A DNA stretch of 23,887 bases from Pseudomonadota bacterium. GTDB lineage: Bacteria > Pseudomonadota > Gammaproteobacteria > Steroidobacterales > Steroidobacteraceae. Of this stretch, positions 1 through 6,884 are shown one piece after another; positions within the stretch are counted from its first letter, which is position 1; every line of letters starts with the position of its first letter. Where the stretch lies: positions 1 to 23,887 of the forward strand of contig JAEZCN010000247.1 in the NCBI GenBank assembly GCA_023433515.1. The letters are read 5' to 3'. Under the pieces are notes generated by a model that did no database searches, had not been told where the DNA came from, and saw only the letters and a program-made list of their open reading frames with translations. The position numbers and the translations under genes are program-made.

Positions 1-22
1 GCGCTGAAGACCTCTTCAGCGC
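1..22. repeat. short perfect inverted repeat at window edge
   Basis: GCGCTGAAG (1-9) is mirrored by CTTCAGCGC (14-22), giving a 9-bp stem with a 4-nt loop. No T-run follows it. It could be part of a terminator or processing hairpin of a gene to the left, but that gene is not visible, so no function is assigned. Confidence 0.4.
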
Positions 23-72
23 CCCGTCCGGATCCGGGCTTCGGTGGCCTGGGAATCAGACGGTAAATCTGG

Positions 73-102
73 AAAGCCCCTCTTCGGAGGGGCTTTTCCT
101 TT
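73..102 (+). terminator. intrinsic terminator upstream of sapC cassette
   Basis: A perfect 10-bp stem, AAAGCCCCTC (73-82) with GAGGGGCTTT (87-96), is closed by a TTCG tetraloop and followed by the T-rich tail TCCTTT. UUCG loops are typical of stable Rho-independent terminators. It would end a plus-strand gene to the left of the window. SapC starts 30 bases downstream, so the cassette either has its own promoter in this short leader or is reached by read-through. Confidence 0.75.
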
Positions 103-132
103 CACAAACCTCCACACATCAGAAGACTCACG

Positions 133-894
133 ATGAACCGCACCGTGTTGCTCGACAACGTCGCGCACAAGGATCTCAAGGTCAGGACCGGCTTCTCGGC
201 GGAGTTCGGCGACAACGTCAACCACGTCCTCGTGTTTCCCACCGAGTTCGTCCACGTACAGCGCGAATATCCGATCCTGTTTCGCAAGGACTCCAACGGC
301 AATCTGCAGGCCGTCGCGCTGCTGGGTTTCGACAAGGACGAGAATCTCTTCCTGGGCGACAACGTCTGGAACGCGCGTTACGTTCCCGCGGTGATCCAGC
401 GGGGACCTTTTCTCATCGGGTTCCGCAAGAGCGACAGGGACGGCGAGCTCGTCAATGAGCCCGTGGTCCACGTCGATCTTGATCACCCCCGGGTCAGTAC
501 GACGGAAGGCGAGCCGGTATTCCTCGAGCACGGCGGCAATTCGCCCTACCTCGATCGCGCCAGTCGCCTGCTGCAGATCATCTACAAGGGCACCGCGGCC
601 GTCGGGCCGATGTTCACCGCGTTCGAGGAAGCGGGACTGATCGAGCCGATGGAGATCGACGTGCAGCTCGATGAGCGCACGAAGTACAAACTGCCCGGAT
701 TCTTCTCGATCAGCGAGGAGAAGTTCGCCAGGCTGGACCGTGACCAGCTGGAACGCCTGAACAAACCCGGATTCCTGCATTTCGCGCTGTTCGCGCTGGC
801 CTCGATCGGCAACATCCACTGGCTGATCGAGCTCAAGAATCGCAAACGCGCCACGACGCGGGTCCAGGGCGCCGGGCCGGCCAACAAGGGCTAA
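133..894 (+). CDS. SapC family protein
   Basis: This 253-residue protein matches the SapC family (PF07277), named after a Campylobacter S-layer-associated protein; its biochemical function is unknown. Visible family features are the N-terminal block around FPTEFVHVQREYPILF, the GFDKDENLFL segment and the WNARYVPAVIQRGPF segment, at roughly residues 34-96. I see no signal peptide or membrane helix, so it is probably cytoplasmic. The ATG at 133 has only a weak AGAAG upstream. It leads a plus-strand cassette: the cupin gene starts 9 bases after its stop and two halogenases follow. In Caulobacter- and Xanthomonas-type genomes the same set is found beside TonB-dependent receptors, so a role linked to outer-membrane nutrient uptake is plausible but unproven. 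Confidence 0.85.
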   Translation: MNRTVLLDNVAHKDLKVRTGFSAEFGDNVNHVLVFPTEFVHVQREYPILFRKDSNGNLQAVALLGFDKDENLFLGDNVWNARYVPAVIQRGPFLIGFRKSDRDGELVNEPVVHVDLDHPRVSTTEGEPVFLEHGGNSPYLDRASRLLQIIYKGTAAVGPMFTAFEEAGLIEPMEIDVQLDERTKYKLPGFFSISEEKFARLDRDQLERLNKPGFLHFALFALASIGNIHWLIELKNRKRATTRVQGAGPANKG

Positions 895-903
895 AATTCC
901 CAT

Positions 904-1929
904 GTGCAGCCTATCTTGAGAAAAGTCCGGGAGATCGAGGGCGTCGCACCCGACGCCGTTCCGTACGCCGATCTCATCGCGCACCAGGAGCCGGTGATCC
1001 TGCGCGGCCTGGCGCGGCATTGGCCCCTGGCCGGCATGACGTCTCCGCACGATGCGGCTGCCTATCTCAAGTCCTTCTACCAGGGGCGGAAGGTGGTCGC
1101 GTTCGTCGCGCGCCCCGAGCTCGCGGGCCGTTTCGGCTACACGAACGACGCAACGCGGCTCGATTTCGAGTCCGACCGCGTGCCACTCGACGTATACCTC
1201 GACCGCATCCTCGCGCATCTCGGCGACCAGGCCGCGCCGTCCATCTACATCGGCTCGACGGACGTGGACACCTATCTACCGGGTTTTCGCTCCGAGAACG
1301 ACCTGGTGCTGAATCACCCGATGTTCGAGGCCAATCCACCGCTGGTGGCCGCCTGGATCGGCAATCGAACCACGGCGCTCGCGCACCACGACATCTCGCA
1401 CAACATCGCGGTCTGCATGGTGGGTCGGCGCCGTTTCACGGTTTTCCCGCCGGACCAGGTCGCGAACCTGTATCCCGGCCCGCTCGAACCGACACCCGGC
1501 GGGCAGGTGGTCACGATGGCCGACATCCAAGCGCCGGACTTCGATCGCTTCCCGCGCCTGCGGGACGCGCTCGCCGCCGCGCAGGTGGCCGAGCTCGAGC
1601 CCGGCGACGCGTTCTTCTACCCCTCGCTCTGGTGGCACCAGGTCGACGCGCTCGAGAGTTTCAACGTGATGGTCAACTACTGGTGGAACACCACGCCCGC
1701 GTACATGGACACGCCGCAGAACACGCTGCTGCATGCGTTGCTCGCCATCCGCGATCGCCCTGATGCCGAAAAGCGCGCCTGGCGCGCTATGTTCGACTAC
1801 TACGTGTTCGGTCCGGCCGACCAGGCTGGAGCGCATCTTCCCGAAGCGGCGCGCGGCAATCTTGCGCCGATGGACGAAACGAAGGCGCGCCGCCTGCGGG
1901 CCCAATTGCTTCAGCGCCTGAATCGCTGA
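904..1929 (+). CDS. JmjC/cupin_8 family Fe(II)/2-oxoglutarate oxygenase-like protein
   Basis: This 341-residue protein has the cupin-like (cupin_8/JmjC) fold signature. Residues 161-163 read H-H-D, giving the HxD metal ligands H161 and D163, and the distal ligand is H245 in LWWHQV. The segment between them (GRRRFTVFPPDQVANLYPGP) is characteristic of this family. The metal triad is complete, so it could be an active iron/2-oxoglutarate hydroxylase; the substrate is unknown. The start is the GTG at 904. An ATG two bases earlier is out of frame and stops after five codons, and a TTG at 916 is an alternative start. No strong ribosome site is seen; AAGGG lies 14 bases upstream, inside the sapC end. 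It sits between SapC and two halogenases and is probably co-transcribed with them. Confidence 0.85.
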   Translation: MQPILRKVREIEGVAPDAVPYADLIAHQEPVILRGLARHWPLAGMTSPHDAAAYLKSFYQGRKVVAFVARPELAGRFGYTNDATRLDFESDRVPLDVYLDRILAHLGDQAAPSIYIGSTDVDTYLPGFRSENDLVLNHPMFEANPPLVAAWIGNRTTALAHHDISHNIAVCMVGRRRFTVFPPDQVANLYPGPLEPTPGGQVVTMADIQAPDFDRFPRLRDALAAAQVAELEPGDAFFYPSLWWHQVDALESFNVMVNYWWNTTPAYMDTPQNTLLHALLAIRDRPDAEKRAWRAMFDYYVFGPADQAGAHLPEAARGNLAPMDETKARRLRAQLLQRLNR

Positions 1930-1940
1930 CGGAGTTCCGA

Positions 1941-3443
1941 GTGCAGAATCAACCAGTCAAACGGGTCGTGATCGCGGGCGGAGGAACCGCTGGCTGGACC
2001 GTCGCCGCGGCGCTCGCGCAGCAGCTCGGCCAGATCATCGAGATCACCCTCGTCGAGTCCGAGGAAATCGGCACCGTGGGCGTGGGTGAGGCGACGATTC
2101 CGACGATCCGTACGTTCCATGCGCTGCTCGGCCTCGACGAGCGCGAATTCATGCGCGCGACCCAGGCGACCTTCAAGCTCGGCATCGGCTTCGACGACTG
2201 GGCGCGCGTCGGCGACCGTTACATCCACGCCTTCGGGGACATCGGCAAGACGACCTGGATGGGCGGCTTCCACAACATGTGGCTCATGGCGAAGTCGCTG
2301 GGCTTCGGCGACGAACTCGGCGACTACTGCGTCGAGCACAAGGCCGCGGAGGAGGGCAGGTTCACGATCTCCGAGAACGTGCCAATGAACTACGCCTTCC
2401 ACCTGGATGCGGGGCTGTACGCGCGTTACCTGCGCTCCAAGTACGAGCCCAAGGGCGTGAGGCGCATAGAAGGAAAGATCAATACCGTCGAGCAGGATCC
2501 CGAGAGCGGCTACGTGAAGGCGCTGGTGATGGAGAGCGGAGCGCGCGTCGAGGGCGAGCTGTTCATCGACTGCACCGGATTTCGCGGCCTGCTCATCGAG
2601 CAGACGCTCAAGGCGGGATACGAAGACTGGCGCCAGTGGCTGCCCACCGACAGCGCGCTCGCGGTACAGACCCCGTCAGCCGACCGGATACTCCCGTACA
2701 CCCGCTCGATGGCGCGCAGCGCGGGCTGGCAATGGCGCATCCCGCTGCAACATCGCGTCGGTAACGGGCTCGTGTTCTGCAGCGCGCACATCACCGAGGA
2801 GGCCGCGCGCGCCGAACTACTCGCGAACCTGCGCGGCGATCCGCTGTTCGAGCCGCGGCTCATCCGGTACGTCACCGGGCGGCGCCGCAAGATCTGGGAC
2901 AAGAACGTCGTCGCGATGGGACTGGCGAGCGGATTCCTCGAGCCGCTCGAGAGCACCAGCATCCACCTCATCCAGGCGGGCGTGACGCGCCTCATCAAGA
3001 TGTTCCCGTTCGGCGGCAACTTCGAGGCGTTGAGCAAGCGCTTCAACGCGCAGTCGAACTTCGAGCTCGAGCGCATCCGCGATTTCATCGTGCTGCACTA
3101 CAAGCTCACCGAGCGCGATGACACGCCGTTCTGGCGCGCGTGCCGCGACATGACGGTTCCCGACTCCCTCGCCGAACGCATCGAGCTGTTCCGCGAAAGC
3201 GGGTTCGCGTGGCAGGGCGCCGACGAGCTGTTCAGCGTCACCTCATGGGTGTTCGTCATGGTGGGCCAGCGTCTCATGCCGAGGCATTACCATCACATGG
3301 GCGCAATGCTCGGCGAGTTGCGGCTGCGCCGCGCGCTCGAGTCCCTCAAGTCGAACATCGCGCGCGGCGTCTCGGGAATGCCGATGCACAAGGAATTCGT
3401 GCGGCGTTATTGCCCCGCGGAAACGATGGAAACAGTGGAGTAG
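1941..3443 (+). CDS. flavin-dependent tryptophan halogenase family protein (copy 1)
   Basis: This 500-residue protein of the tryptophan halogenase family (PF04820) has three diagnostic features. The N-terminal FAD motif is GGGTAGW at residues 13-19. A lysine lies exactly at position 79 (FKLGI), the catalytic lysine position of PrnA and RebH. WQWRIP matches the WxWxIP halogenase motif. The FLEPLESTSIHL block carries the conserved acidic residues E334 and E337. The family oxidises chloride or bromide with FADH2 and O2 and passes hypohalous acid to the lysine. The substrate here is unknown; related TonB-receptor-linked enzymes such as BrvH brominate free indole in vitro. The GTG start has GGAG 6 bases upstream. 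It follows the cupin gene by 11 bases. No flavin reductase partner is in the window. Confidence 0.9.
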   Translation: MQNQPVKRVVIAGGGTAGWTVAAALAQQLGQIIEITLVESEEIGTVGVGEATIPTIRTFHALLGLDEREFMRATQATFKLGIGFDDWARVGDRYIHAFGDIGKTTWMGGFHNMWLMAKSLGFGDELGDYCVEHKAAEEGRFTISENVPMNYAFHLDAGLYARYLRSKYEPKGVRRIEGKINTVEQDPESGYVKALVMESGARVEGELFIDCTGFRGLLIEQTLKAGYEDWRQWLPTDSALAVQTPSADRILPYTRSMARSAGWQWRIPLQHRVGNGLVFCSAHITEEAARAELLANLRGDPLFEPRLIRYVTGRRRKIWDKNVVAMGLASGFLEPLESTSIHLIQAGVTRLIKMFPFGGNFEALSKRFNAQSNFELERIRDFIVLHYKLTERDDTPFWRACRDMTVPDSLAERIELFRESGFAWQGADELFSVTSWVFVMVGQRLMPRHYHHMGAMLGELRLRRALESLKSNIARGVSGMPMHKEFVRRYCPAETMETVE

Positions 3444-3446
3444 CAC

Positions 3447-4967
3447 ATGACACAACGAGCGGTCAGGAAAATCGTTATTGCGGGTGGCGGCACGTCGGGT
3501 TGGTGCGTGGCGGCCGCGCTTTCTCGCCAGCTCGGGCCCACGTTCGACATCACCCTGATCGAATCCGAGGAGATCGGTACGGTCGGTGTCGGCGAAGCCA
3601 CGTTCCCGACCATTCGCACCTTCCACAAGATCCTCGACCTCGACGAGCGCGAGTTCCTGCGCGTGACGCGCGGATCGATCAAGCTCGGCATCTCGTTCGA
3701 GAACTGGGCGCGGCTCGGCGATCGCTACGTCCATTCGTTCGGCATCCTCGGCCGCAGCACCTGGCTCGGCGATTTCCATCATTTCTGGGTGGCCGCGCAG
3801 GCCGCGGGATTCGGCGACGAGCTCGGGGACTACTGCTTCGAGCACAAGGCCGCGCGCGAGCACAAGTTCTTCACCTCGGAAGAATCCAAGATCAACTACG
3901 CCTATCATTTCGATGCTTCGCTGTACGCGCGTTACCTGCGCGGACGCAGCGAGGCTTTGGGCGTGAAGCGTGTCGAAGGCAAGATAGGCAAGGTCGTTCA
4001 GCATCCCGAGAGCGGATTCATCGAAGCGCTCGTGATGGAATCCGGCCAGCGGATCGAAGGCGACCTGTTCATAGATTGCACCGGCTTCCGCGGGCTGCTC
4101 ATCGAGCAGACCCTCGAGGCCGGTTACGAAGATTGGAGCCAGTGGCTGCGCAACGACAGTGCGCTCGCTTTGCAGACCGACTATCCACTGGAGAACATAC
4201 CGCCGTACACGCGCGCGATCGCGCACCAGTCGGGATGGCAGTGGAAGATTCCTCTGCAGCATCGCCAGGGCACCGGCCACGTGTACTCGACCGCGTACAC
4301 GAACGACGAGGAGGCGCGCAAGGTCCTCATGGGCAACCTCGAAGGCAACATCCGCGTCGAGTTGCGCCTGCTCAAGTTCAAGACGGGCCGCCGCAAGAGC
4401 GCGTGGATCAAGAACTGCGTGGCCATCGGTCTCGCGGGTGGCTTCGTGGAGCCGCTGGAATCGACGAGCATCCACCTGATCCAGGCCGGTATCACGCGCC
4501 TGCTGCGGCTGTTTCCGGCCGCCGGCTGCAGTGAGTCACTGATACGCCAGTACAACCAGGAATCGAAGACCGAATACGAGCGTATCCGCGACTTCATCGT
4601 GTTGCACTACAAGGCGACCGAGCGCGACGACACCCCGTACTGGCGCGATTGCCGGGACATGGTCATTCCGGATTCGCTCGCGCAACGACTCGAGTTGTAC
4701 CGCGAGACGGGCCTCGTCTTCCCGGATCCGGCCGATGTATTCCGCATCGATTCCTGGATTCAGGTGCTCGTGGGCCAACGCAGGCTCCCCGAGTCGCACC
4801 ACTACATGGCGGATGCGCTCGACAAGGAACGCCTGCGCACGATGCTTGGAACTCTCAAGACGAATCTCGCCGCCGCGGTCGAGAAACTGCCGTCACACAA
4901 GCAATTCCTCGACGCCTATTGTGGAGCGAGCGAGGAGGCGGTGAAGCAGGCGGCCGCGAAGGACTGA
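3447..4967 (+). CDS. flavin-dependent tryptophan halogenase family protein (copy 2)
   Basis: This 506-residue protein is a clear paralogue of the preceding gene; by eye more than half of aligned residues are identical along the whole length. It also keeps the FAD motif GGGTSGW, a lysine at position 79 (IKLGI), WQWKIP, and FVEPLESTSIHL. Both copies therefore look catalytically competent, and neither looks like a decaying duplicate. The ATG at 3447 is preceded by GGAG inside the end of copy 1, and only 3 bases separate the genes, so translation is probably coupled. Differences cluster in stretches away from the catalytic motifs, for example around residues 95-145 and the C-terminal third, which could mean different substrates. 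The gene ends in a small hairpin and faces the minus-strand Dabb gene. Confidence 0.9.
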   Translation: MTQRAVRKIVIAGGGTSGWCVAAALSRQLGPTFDITLIESEEIGTVGVGEATFPTIRTFHKILDLDEREFLRVTRGSIKLGISFENWARLGDRYVHSFGILGRSTWLGDFHHFWVAAQAAGFGDELGDYCFEHKAAREHKFFTSEESKINYAYHFDASLYARYLRGRSEALGVKRVEGKIGKVVQHPESGFIEALVMESGQRIEGDLFIDCTGFRGLLIEQTLEAGYEDWSQWLRNDSALALQTDYPLENIPPYTRAIAHQSGWQWKIPLQHRQGTGHVYSTAYTNDEEARKVLMGNLEGNIRVELRLLKFKTGRRKSAWIKNCVAIGLAGGFVEPLESTSIHLIQAGITRLLRLFPAAGCSESLIRQYNQESKTEYERIRDFIVLHYKATERDDTPYWRDCRDMVIPDSLAQRLELYRETGLVFPDPADVFRIDSWIQVLVGQRRLPESHHYMADALDKERLRTMLGTLKTNLAAAVEKLPSHKQFLDAYCGASEEAVKQAAAKD

Positions 4968-4984
4968 CCGCGAAAGCGGTCCTT
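4966..4984 (+). terminator. candidate hairpin at end of halogenase cassette
   Basis: GACCGC (4966-4971), a GAAA tetraloop and GCGGTC (4976-4981) form a perfect 6-bp stem that overlaps the TGA stop of halogenase copy 2. Only CTTCCC follows, so the U-tract is poor. It lies in the 40-base gap between two convergent genes, where a terminator is expected, but the call is tentative. Confidence 0.4.
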
Positions 4985-5007
4985 CCCGCGGCCCGTCCGG
5001 CAAATCG

Positions 5008-5403
5008 TCACACCGCGATCGCGTCGTAGACGACTACCTTTTCCCACAGGTGGGAGCAGTCGGCGACGAACTGCTGATGGATCGGGTGATCCTGGTAGAT
5101 TTTCTGCCCGGCCGCGTCGTCGAAGAACAGGATCTCCGAGGCGCTGTAGCTGTTGTCGACCACGTCGCGCTTCTCGGTGCTCGCCGGCACGCCGAAGTGC
5201 ACGCCGCGCACCGTCTCGATCTTCGCGAGCGTGCGCAGACCCGCGAGCAGTTTCGCGAGGTCTTCCTTCGAGCCCGGATTCTTCAGCCAGAAGAACACGT
5301 GGTGGACGAGTTTCGGATAGGCGTTCACGGCGGTCGATGCTCCAGCATTGGCCGCGGCCACGGTGGCCGCGGCGGCGATGAAGGTTCGGCGCGAGGTGCT
5401 CAT
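5008..5403 (-). CDS. Tat-exported Dabb (stress-responsive alpha/beta barrel) domain protein
   Basis: This 131-residue protein starts at the ATG at 5403. Residues 1-28 form a twin-arginine signal: SRRTFI, then an alanine-rich hydrophobic stretch ending near STAVNA. The mature part (KLVHHVFFWLKN..., YQDHPIHQQFV) matches the Dabb family (PF07876), small dimeric ferredoxin-like barrels. Export by the Tat system suggests the protein folds before crossing to the periplasm. It is the last gene of the eight-gene xyl/uxuB operon. Its ATG overlaps the TGA of uxuB as ATGA, so translation is probably coupled. The catalytic role is unknown; Dabb proteins include both enzymes and proteins of unknown function. 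The same reading frame runs open further upstream, but there it overlaps uxuB; the Tat signal fixes the start. Confidence 0.8.
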   Translation of the reverse strand: MSTSRRTFIAAAATVAAANAGASTAVNAYPKLVHHVFFWLKNPGSKEDLAKLLAGLRTLAKIETVRGVHFGVPASTEKRDVVDNSYSASEILFFDDAAGQKIYQDHPIHQQFVADCSHLWEKVVVYDAIAV

Positions 5404-6863
5404 GCGGACAACTCCGGGGTGATGGCGGCCTGCGGCAGCGCAAGCCGTTGATAGGCTGATTCGAGCTCGCGGCGGAATTTCTCGTCCGCGACGATCGCCG
5501 GCGGAAGCACCGCCTCGCAGGCGGCGAAGCGCGCGACGTCCGCCTTCGCATCGCCGGTGCACTCCCGGCCGATCTGCGTGAGCCGCGCCGCATCGGGATC
5601 CACGATGGCGACACCCGCTTTCGCCTGGCGCACGATGAAGCGCATCCACGCGGCGAGCGGCATCACGAGCCGGTGTATGGGCCTTCCGGCCTCGAGTGCC
5701 TCGGCGATCACGGGCGTGATGCGTACCGGCAGTTTCTTCGAGCCGTCCCAGGCGATCTGGCTCAGCAAGTGCTTGATGCCCGGATTGCGGAAACGCGCGA
5801 GCACCGCGGAGATGTAGTGCTCGACATCGAGGCCAGGAGACGCACCGAGGCTCGGCGCGAGATCCTCGGTCATCAGTAGTTCGACGAAGCGCGCGAGCTG
5901 CTCGTCGCGCATCGCGTCCGCGACCGATTCGTGGCCGCGCAGCAGCCCCAGGTAGGTGAGGGTGGAGTGCGGCCCGTTGACCAGGCGCAGCTTCGCGCGA
6001 TCGTAGACGCCGACGTCCTTCGCGAGCGTCACGCCGACAGACTGCCAGTCCGCGTCGCGCATCGCGGGCACGTCTTCGATGACCCATTGCGTGAACGGTT
6101 CGCGCTGGATGGGCCATTCGTCGAGGACGCCCGTGAGCGACTTCGCGCGATCGCGTAGCGCGTCGTCCGTCGCCGGCGTGATGCTGTCGACCATGGTGCG
6201 CGGGCACACGACTTCCGCCTCTATCCACTTCGCGAGGTCGGCATCGGTTTCGCGCGCGAATGCGACCAGCGCGCGATGCAGCACCGCGCCGTTGTCCGGC
6301 AGGTTGTCGCAGCTCAGCACCGTGAACGCACCGATGTTCTGCGCACGGCGGCGTCGCAGCGCTTCGACGATCCAGCCGATGGTGCTGCGCGGCGCGGCAG
6401 GATTGGCGAGGTCATGGGTTATGTCGGGGTTCTTCAGGTCGAGCGCATTGCGGGCGTCGAGGCAGTAACCCTTTTCCGTCACGGTGAGCGACACGATGCG
6501 CGTGTCGCGCGAGGTCAGGCGCTCGAAGGCTTTCTCCGCGTCGGTCGATCCGACCAGCAGTTCGCGGATCGCGCCGATGATGCGCGCGCGCGGTGCGGCG
6601 CCGAGCTCTATCAGCGTGTACAGCCCCTGTTGTGGAACGAGCGCATCGCGCAGACCGGTGCTCTTCAAAGACAACGCGGAGATGGCCCAGCGTTTATCGG
6701 CGTGCAGCAGCGTGTCCACGTAATACGCCTGGTGAGCGCGATGAAACGCGCCGGGACCGATGTGTACAATGCCGAAACGCGTCGCCGCGCGATCGTAGGT
6801 CGGCAGGATCGTGCCGGAGCGCACGGAATGCAGGCTCGCCTCGGTCAGGCGCGTCGGACTCAT
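5400..6863 (-). CDS. uxuB: D-mannonate oxidoreductase / fructuronate reductase (mannitol dehydrogenase family)
   Basis: This 487-residue protein belongs to the long-chain polyol dehydrogenase family. The NAD-binding segment IGPGAFHRAHQAYY lies near residues 35-48. The catalytic Kx4Nx2H signature is present as KLRLVNGPH, giving K291, N296 and H299. Mannitol dehydrogenase or another polyol dehydrogenase is possible from family alone. The uxaC and manD genes in the same locus make D-fructuronate to D-mannonate reduction the best call. The ATG at 6863 is preceded by AGAGGGG. The gene lies 21 bases after xylD in the xyl operon and overlaps the Dabb gene by 4 bases. This puts one hexuronate enzyme under xylose-operon control, away from uxaC and manD. 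Confidence 0.88.
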   Translation of the reverse strand: MSPTRLTEASLHSVRSGTILPTYDRAATRFGIVHIGPGAFHRAHQAYYVDTLLHADKRWAISALSLKSTGLRDALVPQQGLYTLIELGAAPRARIIGAIRELLVGSTDAEKAFERLTSRDTRIVSLTVTEKGYCLDARNALDLKNPDITHDLANPAAPRSTIGWIVEALRRRRAQNIGAFTVLSCDNLPDNGAVLHRALVAFARETDADLAKWIEAEVVCPRTMVDSITPATDDALRDRAKSLTGVLDEWPIQREPFTQWVIEDVPAMRDADWQSVGVTLAKDVGVYDRAKLRLVNGPHSTLTYLGLLRGHESVADAMRDEQLARFVELLMTEDLAPSLGASPGLDVEHYISAVLARFRNPGIKHLLSQIAWDGSKKLPVRITPVIAEALEAGRPIHRLVMPLAAWMRFIVRQAKAGVAIVDPDAARLTQIGRECTGDAKADVARFAACEAVLPPAIVADEKFRRELESAYQRLALPQAAITPELSA

Positions 6864-6884
6864 CGGGACCCCTCTCGAGAATGG

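Noticed and set aside
1..66. C-terminal tail of an upstream TonB-dependent receptor
   Set aside because: The frame ending at the TAA at 64-66 does not end in the aromatic residue and beta-strand pattern expected of such receptors. The upstream gene cannot be identified from this fragment.
16..1218. 400-residue open frame on the minus strand
   Set aside because: It is antisense to sapC and the cupin gene, both supported by family motifs and operon spacing.
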